Source: Lumbricus terrestris (taxonomy: Eukaryota; Annelida; Clitellata; Crassiclitellata; Lumbricidae). Taken from it: DNA of 64,000 nucleotides. The stretch is from NCBI GenBank assembly GCA_949752735.1, contig OX457038.1, positions 25,463,456-25,527,455 on the forward strand, written 5' to 3'. Numbering within the stretch: the stretch's first letter is position 1; each line of letters opens with the position of its first letter. Both the position numbers and the translations under genes were made by a program. This document shows, in pieces, positions 54,853 to 64,000 of this stretch. A model generated the notes under the pieces. It searched no databases and was not told the origin of the DNA. It saw only the letters and a list, made by a program, of their open reading frames with translations.

Positions 54853-55118
54853 GTAGGCCTAATGGATAAAACACGCTGGCGTAGAGTACGAGAGTTAGCG
54901 ATTTCGAGCCCCCGTTGGGCGGATTTGCTTTGTAGGCTGCTATTAGCGCCATGTATTGCAGGCTGTCTGCCCATGCAGTTAGGCCTAAATAGCCTAATTA
55001 AGATTTGTGTATTCTGTGATCTCCGTACGTTCTTGTGAATTGTTTAAACTAGGCTACATAATTGTACACAGTAACCGGTTGCGGCCTGTCAACCGCGGGT
55101 TGTTGAATAAAGAGAATT
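54853..55118 (+). mobile_element. tRNA-derived SINE, copy A
   Basis: An A-box-like segment TGGATAAAACACGCTGG and a B-box GATTTCGAGCCCCC form a tRNA-like head. The body has GTAGGCTGCTATTAGCGCC and AACCGGTTGCGGCCTGTCAA, and the tail TTGAATAAAGAG. Matches copies at 57595, 60441 and 29589. Confidence 0.85.
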
Positions 55119-55129
55119 TTATCATTAAT

Positions 55130-55250
55130 AACGATTGGGGGGGCAAATGCATGGACGGTCTCCCACCACAGACGCTGAGGGGACCGTCTCCATGTCCCCC
55201 TCCCCAAATCTCCTCCCATGGTCCTAAGCAATGTTCAGGGCAAGGCAACT
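55130..55250. mobile_element. Eroded copy of the GC-rich hAT MITE
   Basis: GGGGGGGCAAATGCATGGAC and GGGACCGTCTCCATGTCCCC match the reverse complement of the interior of the MITE at 59733-60025. Confidence 0.55.
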
Positions 55251-55740
55251 CGAATTTTGTTAGTGACTCTAAGTCTCCTTAATTAAGTGTTCTAATGCTC
55301 TAAGTGCTCTAAAACCAAATAAGACTGAAATTATCTAGTAGGTCTAGGAATAAGCATATAATTTTTTATAGCCTACCTGTTAGTGTCATTGTTCAAAACA
55401 AAGCAAATGGAAGCTAGGCCTAATTTGCAAAAATAAACACACGCGGAAGTGGCTTTTTCAGCTTCCCTTAATCTGGAATACGATTATTGAGGGGGGATAC
55501 TCTATTTCGCAACACCGCCTGCCACACGTACGTTCTTACCAGGTTCTTACCCTCGAACTATTAATACAAGTCAATGCCCTCGACGCCTTTTATTTCAGAC
55601 CGCCATTTGTCGGAAACGCTTTATTACGTAATCTTAGCGCTATATAGATTTTAAGCTGCGCGGAACCATATCGGAACAACCTTGACTTTGTTTATCGCTG
55701 AGAATAATTATTGTTTTTGTGAAGGTTGAGCAGTAGTAAA
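55251..55740 (+). promoter_or_regulatory. ATP5IF1 upstream region
   Basis: No gene before 55741. Holds a CGCCATTTG sequence (about 55609) that could be a YY1-type site common at nuclear genes for mitochondrial proteins. A TATA-like gctatatag (about 55640) is present. The transcription start is not determined. Confidence 0.3.
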
Positions 55741-55787
55741 ATGTCTCTGCGTTCGCTTCGATTCGTAAGGTCTTTGCGTACAGTTTA
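55741..55787 (+). CDS. ATP5IF1: ATP5IF1 exon 1, targeting sequence
   Basis: ATG followed by 14 codons rich in Arg, Ser and Leu. Donor GTTTA|gtaagt, phase 2. The ATG follows gtaaa, a good Kozak context with A at -3. Confidence 0.88.
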
Positions 55788-58700
55788 GTAAGTTATTGAA
55801 AAGCACTGTGCATGATTTGTTTTCTGTCGCCATGGTCTATTTCGTGCGCCAGTCTTTCTTTGGTTCGCTCGATCTGATTGATGAGCGATCTTGCCCGATG
55901 ATCAGGCATTTTTTGCTACCTGGTATATTAGCCGAGACTGCTACTTCGCCCAGGGCTACCAACTTTGATTTTGCATTACGAGACGCCCGCTGTCACTAGA
56001 TCTATCCTACCAATGCTATTCTGCCATTACCTATAATTTACCCCGTGCCCGTCACTGTATGCAGCGAATGTTGCGTAAGCACCAAAGGGCAAGTGTACAA
56101 TGTTTAAACTAAGAATCATCTTCACCATAAAAATGTTAATAACAAAATTAATTCCAGTAACCTAAGTAAGTAAGAAAGTAACTAGGCTTATAGGCCTACG
56201 TCTAGATCCAGCACAAGCGAATTTCTTCCATGACTGTAAATGTCATGTGTTGGATCTGCGATGAAAGAGACTTGTACTTCTGCTGATCTGATGCTGTTTC
56301 AAGCAGTTACAATCCACTGCATACAAAGTCGTGCTATAAGACTCAGCACATTTGATGTGAACATTTTGTTTTTCCACAGTTCCGCTGTATTAAGGTCCAT
56401 GGGCTCCGACATTTTTGCAGGAGGGAGCAAAACGCAATAGTCACAGTTAAAAACTTTTGACAAGAGCTTGAAAACTGCAGCGTATGAAGTTCAGAAGAAG
56501 GGTATTTTTCATAGCACTTGGTTTCCAAATGTCAGTGTCTCAGTAATTTCAGCTTGTTTATCATTAGTATCATTAGTGATTCATTGTTATTAAAATGTTA
56601 ATTTTTTTGTCTATAAAGTTAAGGGATATGAATCTCATATATTTGTTGGTTTCTGGAATGTTTAAGAATTTCGTAAATACTTTCAGCCAGGCACGGTTCA
56701 TGTCTAGCGACAGCCAGCAGCCTTCGTGGGGCAGTGGATCTGGAAAGGTACGAATTTCATTCAACTTTGAAATGAAGTTACTTATATTAGTATAGTGTAC
56801 GATGTTCAGATTGCTCTGTTTATAAGTTTATCCTATTTATCAACTCCAAACGTTTTTAGTATAAAATAAATAATGCAGATTCAATAATCATGTTAAGGCA
56901 CAAAATAGCCAATTCTGTGCTGAAGTGCCGTTAAACTCAATCAATCAATCAATTATATTAGTATAGATGTTAATTACAGGTCTTATAAACAACGTATTTA
57001 AGCTAGCCCAAAGTTTGTCAAATTCTACTTGACTCAACAAATGATAAATTAGACACATACAGACAAACATGCTCTAACTAGTGTCCATTAAGTTAGACTT
57101 TGGATAAGGAGCTGGAGCCCTGTTATTTTTTGTACAACATGCACACTCTGCTACTTTTTGTCTTCTTCAATAAATGTACATTCAACTACAACTGCAGAAT
57201 TTATGGATTAATGTTTTTTATTAACAAAGAAGAAAACGATAAAATTTTAGTGTGCAATTGCAGCATGACGTCCACAATGTTCTGTAATGGAAATTGTAAT
57301 TTATGCATTGCACGTGACATAGGTACCCTGACAGCGGGACAATAGTCAGTTAAGGGTTCTCTCCTTTTTGCTTTTGTTAGCTTCTATATCTATGGTATGT
57401 AAAACGATGTTTTGGGAATTACTGTCACTTGAAGCAATATAAAAACTGTGGTTTTTGTTATATACAATTTGCTGCCTCAAGCGTGATTCTGTATTATTTT
57501 TGAGATGTGACCAACTCAAACAATGTTGCTGAAATGGGTCAAAGAGGACGGATTCTTAGAAAACATGTTATCCTGTGTTCAATCCTGTACTGGGGACCCG
57601 GTAGCGCATTGGATAACACGCTGGCATGGAGAGAGAGAGAGGAACTGAGATCAAGTCCATAGGGCGGATGTGCTTCGTAGGCTGCTATTAGCACTGTGTA
57701 TTGCAGGCTATCTGTTCTGTTAGTTAAGATTTATGTCTTCTGTCATTTTGCATTCTTGTGAATTGTTTCAATTGCATGCATAACAGTACACCGTAACCGG
57801 TTGCAGTCTGTCAAATGGATTGTTTGAGTAAAGACTGTTGTTATTATTTATTATTTATTTATTATTATTTAATTGAGTTTTCTTGTATAACTGCAACCCG
57901 ACATTACCAAGTTATTTTTGATTTAATTGTAGGGTGGTGGAACTGGAGGTTCAGTTCGGTAAGTTTTTCTTATATGAGATTATTTTCTGTATCATACAGA
58001 CTTCATTGCATTGTTTTAGCTTAAGCTTTTGTTGTGCTATTTTGTGCAAATTGTTTTTGTGTAAATGGAATACAAATACACCAGCTAGTTGGAAGTAGGC
58101 AGCAGAATGGTATACTTGGATTTGCCATGGTGATCACCTTGTTGATCATAGCAACTGCTCTGAAGCTTGGCTTGATTTGCTTAATTAGCAGACCGAAAGT
58201 GTCCGGTATATATAAATCAGTATTTGAATTCAAACTTTTAGTTGTATTGCAAAACATGGAGTAAATCGTGATAATAATTTTGTTTAGTAAATTTGGTATG
58301 TGTTTTTCAGTGATGACTTGTCTTTTGGGCTTGTTATAGTTAACTGTTTGTAATCTTTGAAATAATTTTTAAGTACCATAACAAGGTCAGATTTGGATTT
58401 GATTAACACAGAGATGCTGGAGGTGCTTTTGGCAAAAGACAGGCTACTAAAGAAGAGCAATATTTTCGACAGCTGGTGAGCTAGCCTCAGTTGTTCTTGT
58501 GTGCTATGCAAATAATTCTGGAAGTTTAGGTTTCAGTGGCAGACACTAAGAAATGGTCCTCAAGTGATTCAGATGAGTGAGCCCCAAACTTGGCAGACTT
58601 TGCACTACTGTTGGCCATTTCATCTACATGTAGTTTCACTGGGATTAGTGTCAAATCTCGGATCTGCCTGTGTATCATTATAATACTTACAATGTCTATG

Positions 58701-61700
58701 ACGTGCCATTTTAGAACCGTGCAAGGGCATCGTGACTATGTACTAGATTACTGTAAAGCCACTACTGTTCACAGCCAACAAAGTTTGCACATTTGAATAC
58801 ACATTTTTCTTTTGCACCAGAAAAATTTGCATTTCGAAAACAGTTTAGAAATTGGTGATTAGATACTGCTGCTTCTTTGAACTTACTTTATAGCTCACTC
58901 ATTGACTGCTAAAAAAAGATACTGTGTTATATTGCAAATATGCCTTAATTTCTTTTTTAAAATTCCTTATTGCATGACTGAATGAGCCATGTATGTAACT
59001 TGTTATTATATTATGCTGTCATAATATCTTGTACATTGTTGGGATCAATAATCTTGATTTGATTTGGTTTTGCTAAATGACATATGAGTTATACTGGAAC
59101 CTGTTGGCAGCTAGAAAGGTCTGCAATTTTTATTCACTCACAAAATTCGCTAAATAAATGGTGTGCAAGCATTTATGTATTTACAGGGTGATAGATTTTG
59201 AGAAGAATGCATGGTGACACATAGTCAGGTCCTGAACTGAAAGTCTTTCACAGGACAAGACACAGTGACTCTGACCAGCAGAAACCCATTGACAGTTTCA
59301 TAGTTATTGTCACTGGTTGCAGAATTCATTTCTCATTGTCTTCTGTAATCTTTATTATTTAAGTTAAATGTGAATCATGCTTGTGGATTTTGGTTGAAGG
59401 CATGTTCCTTTCTTCATTTTCTTGATATGGAACGTTGTAGCAGCAGTGAAGTTTGCTTCATTGCAAAAGCTAATGGTTAACCATTGTTGGAACTACTGTT
59501 ACATTTCCTAGAATCAATCACAACTGGAAACTTTGAAAGATTCCTTCAAAGATGAGATTGAATACCACAAAGATGAAATCGAAGATCATGAGGTAACTGT
59601 AATTTTAAAGTGCTACAGTAAAACGTTGGTATTTTGAACTTCAGGTTACATTGATTATTGTCCACTATTTGTGGGTGGTTTCAAACTTTCGATTGATGTA
59701 TCAAATGTCCCACTGCATCTTATACCAGTACACATGGGCGGAGACCTAGGGGGGGACAGGGGGGACGGTCCCCCCCAATCAAAGTGTTGGGGGGACGACC
59801 CATGCATTTGTCCCCCCCCCCAATGTTTGAGCGTCAAGACTTTTTTTGGCCGCGAAAATAGAAAATTTCGTCGAGATTTTGGCCGGATGACTAAAAAAAA
59901 AGGTCATCAACTTTTTTGGCGGCGAAAATAACTTTTTTCCGAGATTTCACCGGTCGTCAGAAATTTTTCGGAAAATCTCGCGTCTTTCCGTCCCCCCCAA
60001 TTCTCGGCCCAGGTCTCCGCCTATGCCAGTACAGCATTGCTCTGAGGCAGCCATGTTTGAGCATTATTGTGTAACCGTTAAAACTTTAGTATTTGTAACT
60101 TACGGCAATACCAAATAACAGATCCAGCCACAACCAATGCAAACACATACAAATATGACTGTGTTCTATCAAACCTGCGAATTCCGCCACTGGTTGTCTG
60201 CTAGTGCAAGTCCCAAGCCTGGATAAAGGGGGAAGGCAACACTAATCATCTTTGATATGGCAGTGTCGTTAAACATGTAAAGAGCAAAAAAAGGCATTTA
60301 TGTAGCATTTGGTAGAGCCTGACATATCATGAACCTTGGACATGTTCAACCGTTAGTGATGGTTCCTTGACGTTCAATATAATGAAGTTTTGATATATGT
60401 ATGTTCCATATTGTGTATGTATTATAAAAGAGAGATGACAGTAGAGTAATGGATAACAAGCTGGCGCAGAGAGCGAGAGGTAGCGAGTTCGAGCCCCCAT
60501 TGGGCGGACATGCTTTGTAGGCTGCTATTAGGCTAGCGCCTTGTATTGCAGGCTGTCTGTTCAGTTGGTAGTTAAGTTTTATGTTAATTAAGATTACTGT
60601 ATAACTTGTATATGTAAAGTGCAGTGCGTTTGCAGGCGTTAAATTAAAGAAAAATTATTTTATTATTATTTATCTGTGGTCACAAAATTTCAAGCCTTGA
60701 CCCCAGATTATTAATAGAATTAATTTATTCTGTTATTTAGTAGAATGTAGTAATTGGCCCAAATATATATTAAACTTGGTAAATTCACGGTCTGAATATG
60801 TGTGTGTGTGCCATCAACATGCTCCAGATCATTACATGGCCTCCATTTGCATTTACTCTCAACCTTTCACTTGCAGACATTGCATGCTAACCAGATGGAA
60901 CACCTTGTCTCATATTTATAGCAGTTTTATAATGATTCTTGACCCTTTACCAACCAAATTGTAGAAAATTATATGGGAAACTCTCTTGCCTGCTATTGGA
61001 CTGTGATACTAGAGCTGACACCTTGTCATATTCACTGCCAAGAAGCAATATACAAGAGGTAGCTTTGCAACTTTGTAAGTGCTCCAGTAGTTTATCATGT
61101 AATCAAAAACAATTGGAAATTTAAGCAATGACACTGGTCTCAGATTACTTTAATTTTATGCGTTATTACGATCCTGTGCAAGCGTAAGTATAATAAGCTT
61201 CAGTTATTCATCCTTCCTTTTATTACTTTGCAAACCAGAGTATTACAGTTTATGCCAAAGCCATTATGACGTTGTTTTTAAGGGAGTTAATGGATTTTCC
61301 AAAACGTCTCCGATGGACTTCATAACCTATTTCTTTAATATTATACATATATAATATATGGTTCTGATTTTTCTCTCCCTATTGTAAAGTTTGCCATTTC
61401 CTTCTGCTGAACGCTGCTTTACATCTTGTTTTAAATCTTTCTTAGTTATGAATACTTAAAAATACAGGCAGCCTCTCAAATTTTAGACCATACTCCAACC
61501 TCTCTCAAATTTCAAGTCGTGATGCAGAACTGTCATGACTTGTGCATTCCATGATTGTCACTGCCTCAGCAATTATCTATCATTCTCCATATATCATTAA
61601 ATTTTTCATTGGCTTTCAGATAGGCCTATTTCGGTATTTACCCGCATTTTTACTTCTTGCAGTTGATGAGAAAGTGCCTCAGAGGAACTACTCATTTTTT

Positions 61701-62502
61701 AATAATAGTTATAGTCTGTTTCCTTTCTTTACCTTATTTTCCTCATGAACATAGCACGCTAATAACGAATGGCATTGGTGTCCCAGTTGCTTTTAGCACG
61801 CTCTCATCATTAAAGTGTTACTGAATAAATTTTTCTGTGCGTAACAATTTTGCACCGGTCGGTCAGCATTGAAGAATGCATCGAGAGTACGGTAGTACTA
61901 ATCAACTAAGTCTCTAGAACCAATGACAACTGTTTACTTACACCAGCGAACATCATAATTCGCATGAAAGGCTATCCTTATATTTTGTATGCGTGGGACA
62001 ATGGATTTAGGCGATTTGCCTATGGGGGAGGGGTGTCGACAAAATGTAGGCTACATACGCAAAATAAATGTTCCGCTATGATGTCCACATTTTTCTATTT
62101 ATAACACTGTATTATCCCAGAGTCATGCGATGGCATTTGGTTACATTACAATTAGTTCTGTTCAGATCTAAGCATTAAACCATAAATTTTTTAAATAATT
62201 ATTTAAAAATAAATAAACGGTAGCCAATGGCAAGGGGTCCATAAAATGTACGAACTGCAACACGGGGATGTCTAAAATGATCTTTGCGTACGTAATGTAT
62301 GGAGGAAGAATTAGTAATGTACAGTCTCAGTCCTCCAGAATCGAGATGTGCTTGGGTTAATGGGGCTAGCATGAATTTATGTAAGCTGTTTTGTTGCATT
62401 CATTATCTATATGTATTTTTTAAATATCTCATTTAGGAGGCGATTGAAAGACATAAGCGCAAGTTGGAGGAGCTCAAGAAGATCATGGAAGTGAAAGAAT
62501 AA
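55741..62502 (+). CDS. ATP5IF1: Mitochondrial ATP synthase inhibitor IF1, six exons, complete
   Basis: Binds F1-ATPase and blocks ATP hydrolysis when the matrix becomes acidic. Exons 55741-55787, 56687-56747, 57933-57958, 58412-58475, 59512-59592 and 62437-62502 join in frame to 114 aa plus TAA; mammalian precursors are about 106-109. An Arg-rich, acid-free N-terminus (MSLRSLRFVRSLRTV) is a mitochondrial targeting sequence. A Gly/Ser-rich segment follows, then the inhibitory core DAGGAFGKR (46-54) and EEQYFRQL (59-66), and a coiled coil with heptad-like EIEYHKDEIEDHEEAIERHK. Residues aligned with mammalian His48-His49 are Ser77-Phe78; His56 and His70 equivalents (His85, His99) remain. Identification is firm. 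Confidence 0.94.
55788..56686 (+). other. ATP5IF1 intron 1
   Basis: No repeats recognised. An open frame at 55796-55999 has no known counterpart. Confidence 0.4.
56687..56747 (+). CDS. ATP5IF1: ATP5IF1 exon 2
   Basis: Encodes QARFMSSDSQQPSWGSGSGK. ARFMSS resembles a presequence cleavage region. Acceptor tactttcag, donor AAG|gtacga. Confidence 0.85.
57595..57865 (+). mobile_element. tRNA-derived SINE, copy B
   Basis: Head GACCCGGTAGCGCATTGGAT then AACACGCTGG matches a tRNA A-box, with a decayed B-box ATCAAGTCC. The body and AACCGGTTGCAGTCTGTCAA match copies A and D. Ends in a (TTATTA)-type tail. Located in ATP5IF1 intron 2. Confidence 0.85.
57933..57958 (+). CDS. ATP5IF1: ATP5IF1 exon 3, 26-base microexon
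   Basis: GGGTGGSV plus two bases of Arg. Acceptor taattgtag, donor CG|gtaagt. It supplies the glycine stretch just before the inhibitory core. Confidence 0.85.
58412..58475 (+). CDS. ATP5IF1: ATP5IF1 exon 4, inhibitory core
   Basis: Encodes DAGGAFGKRQATKEEQYFRQ plus L, the signature of the IF1 minimal inhibitory region. Acceptor ttaacacag, donor CTG|gtgagc. Confidence 0.95.
58476..59511 (+). other. ATP5IF1 intron 4
   Basis: AT-rich, no gene or repeat recognised. Confidence 0.4.
59512..59592 (+). CDS. ATP5IF1: ATP5IF1 exon 5
   Basis: 27 codons of charged helix, NQSQLETLKDSF then KDEIEYHKDEIEDHE. Acceptor catttcctag, donor GAG|gtaact. Confidence 0.93.
59733..60025. mobile_element. hAT-type MITE, 293 bp, with poly-G/poly-C blocks
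   Basis: Ends CATGGGCGGAGACCT / AGGTCTCCGCCTATG, perfect 8-bp duplication ccagtaca (59725-59732 and 60026-60033). The interior has long G and C runs and repeated ACTAAAAAAAAAGGTCATCA-type text. Located in ATP5IF1 intron 5. Related eroded pieces at 53180-53300 and 55130-55250. Confidence 0.92.
60441..60672 (+). mobile_element. tRNA-derived SINE, copy C
   Basis: A-box region GTAGAGTAATGGATAACAAG and a perfect B-box core GAGTTCGAGCC, body GTAGGCTGCTATTAGGCTAG, with a 3' part that diverges from copies A and B. Located in ATP5IF1 intron 5. Confidence 0.85.
60673..62436 (+). other. ATP5IF1 intron 5, right part
   Basis: AT-rich. No gene or repeat that I can support. Confidence 0.4.
62437..62502 (+). 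CDS. ATP5IF1: ATP5IF1 exon 6 with stop
   Basis: EAIERHKRKLEELKKIMEVK plus E, then TAA: the C-terminal dimerising coiled coil. Acceptor ctcatttag. Confidence 0.93.
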   Translation, partial: EAIERHKRKLEELKKIMEVKE

Positions 62503-64000
62503 CCAGCTGTTCTTCTACCAATTGACATGATGATCTAAATAGAAGATGGTTTCTAACAGACATTGTACTAATACCAGACAAATCACCATCTAATGTCAAA
62601 TCATCAAATGTGTGAATTATTTCTAACTTTCTGTTATAGCTTCTTTTAAATGCTAAAACGTAGAATACACAGTAGTACGTCGATTTGAATTAAAACCAAC
62701 TTCCATCAAAACTTGAATTTGTGAAGTACAGATTATTGCCATAGGTTTTTGCTGTGTTTACAGTGTAATGGAAGCTAGGAGACAGTGGGGATCGATCTCA
62801 GAAAGACGAACATTGTTACCCTTCTCTTAATTTGTTAGAGAATAATTATGCATTATTGCACTGGATGTTAAACTTTGCAGTTGAAGCTATTCTTTGCTTG
62901 TTTTTCATTCCGTATACAACTATTCAAGTGCATGCATAATTCTTATATAATTTATGCATCTGAAGCGACACAGCTAAATATGCAGTTTATAGGGTGGACC
63001 TAACGTGATTCGGTGAATCGTATCTGGACATTTAAAAAGAGCCTCTTGAACCATGAACTACTCAGAGGCACATGAATGTGATGGAGCCAGCTGTTTTGAA
63101 CTTGGCAGTGAATTTGAGAACCTGGTCAAATACACCAAGCAATCCTGGAACACCAAGCAATCCTGGAAAGCCGTGCACTGTGATTGTGACTAGCCCAGTA
63201 CTAAAGACGTAACCAAGCATATGGCAGAACCTTAAACTCTAGCTTCTACTGCTCAGAAGATGGGCCATGTCACACCGATAATGGATATAACAGCATGTTG
63301 ATTTTTCAAGGAGTGGACTAGGGAATGTAATCCCTGGATCCCGAGATTCGGAATCCCTGACATTTTACAATCCCGGGATTGACAAACACGGAATCCCGTA
63401 TTTCAGGATTACAAAAAATTCGGATTTTTTTATCGAATTACTTGACCCATTTTGAAATAATTCCTTGGTCAATAGACGCCAAAACAACAGATAAGCAGAC
63501 GCCCTAGTGAAGGTAAGCTGACGGCCAGCAGAAAACCCCAGAGAGGTGACTAGAGGTAGGCGTTTCTCAGTGATCAGGCAGCGAATGTGGGTTTGCCCCT
63601 CCCATTCCTTGCTTGGTTCATGAATACAGACTACAGCGCCCTTTCCTTCGGCCTCGGCTGAGCTACGGCGCTATATAAATCGTCTTATTATTATTATTAT
63701 TAAAGAGTCCTCCTCACACCAATCATCCACACACCATTCAGTTGACTGATAGAACATAAACAGATGTCAGATGCTAGCAGGGCTGACCCACTAGCCCTGC
63801 GACGTCATAGCGCCTAACTCCGATTTACACCTGTTCATGACACTCGAGCCCCTATAATTGAGAAGACTGGTCAGCGGAAGGAACTGGACAGCACACAAAC
63901 GGAAAAAATGTTGGGGTTTAACGACTCTTTTTCATATCAAAGATGATCAGCGTCGACTCCACGTTTATATTGCGACCGAGCCACCCGCAGTATGTAAAGA
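62503..64000 (+). other. ATP5IF1 3' UTR and downstream repeats
   Basis: After the stop the sequence is AT-rich to about 63300. 63325-63415 repeats GGAATCCC / AATCCCGGGATT in both orientations, probably an old DNA-transposon end. 63655-63705 reads CGGCGCTATATAAATCG with a (TTA)n run, a LINE/SINE-type tail. No gene recognised to the window end. Confidence 0.45.

Noticed and set aside
60441..60540. A functional tRNA gene
   Set aside because: A- and B-box are present, but the cloverleaf does not close and the same head occurs in other SINE copies.

Overview
The window is eukaryotic and very probably from an invertebrate deuterostome, most likely an echinoderm. It holds multi-exon genes with short GT-AG exons in long AT-rich introns and many young and old transposable elements of kinds common in aquatic deuterostomes: a Gmr1-type Ty3 element, L2/CR1-like LINEs, hAT MITEs and tRNA-derived SINEs. 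The palindrome TAGGCCTA is conspicuous in the middle of the window. The organism is an inference; nothing here proves the species.

Two protein genes are well supported, both on the + strand. (1) Bases 986-27385 carry 15 exons of a bubblegum-type acyl-CoA synthetase (ACSBG). All exon junctions are phase-compatible and sum to 669 codons plus a stop, close to the family's usual length. (2) Bases 55741-62502 carry six exons of the mitochondrial ATP synthase inhibitor IF1 (ATP5IF1), 114 codons plus a stop. One gene activates fatty acids for lipid metabolism; the other is a nuclear-encoded mitochondrial regulator. Nothing suggests they are functionally coupled. A weaker candidate on the - strand (about 43044-41330) encodes a secreted, prohormone-like protein. 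One orphan exon candidate lies at 37949-38242 on the + strand.

Layout. 1-11 kb: first exons of ACSBG, with intron 2 filled by a dead Tc1/mariner element with long inverted repeats (2178-3386) and a complete 7.46-kb LTR retrotransposon (3518-10974). The latter has identical-looking LTRs, a 5-bp target duplication, one gag-pol frame of 1907 codons and integrase placed before reverse transcriptase. 11-27 kb: remaining ACSBG exons, with an 84-bp perfect palindrome, a 21-bp minisatellite, another foldback and a hAT MITE in the introns. 27-34 kb: flank with a large compound foldback, an inverted SINE and simple repeats. 34-37.5 kb: a LINE with an intact 1043-codon endonuclease/reverse transcriptase frame. 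37.7-55 kb: a mosaic of MITEs, a broken second LINE, a mariner relic, an unclassified 1.7-kb TIR element, a 1.05-kb hAT element with a perfect 8-bp duplication, and the secreted-protein candidate. 55-64 kb: ATP5IF1 with SINE and MITE insertions in its introns, then a repeat-rich tail.

The most unusual features are the domain order and long coiled-coil Gag of the LTR element, its insertion 21 bases upstream of an ACSBG exon, and the set of spacer-free or nearly spacer-free palindromes around ACSBG.
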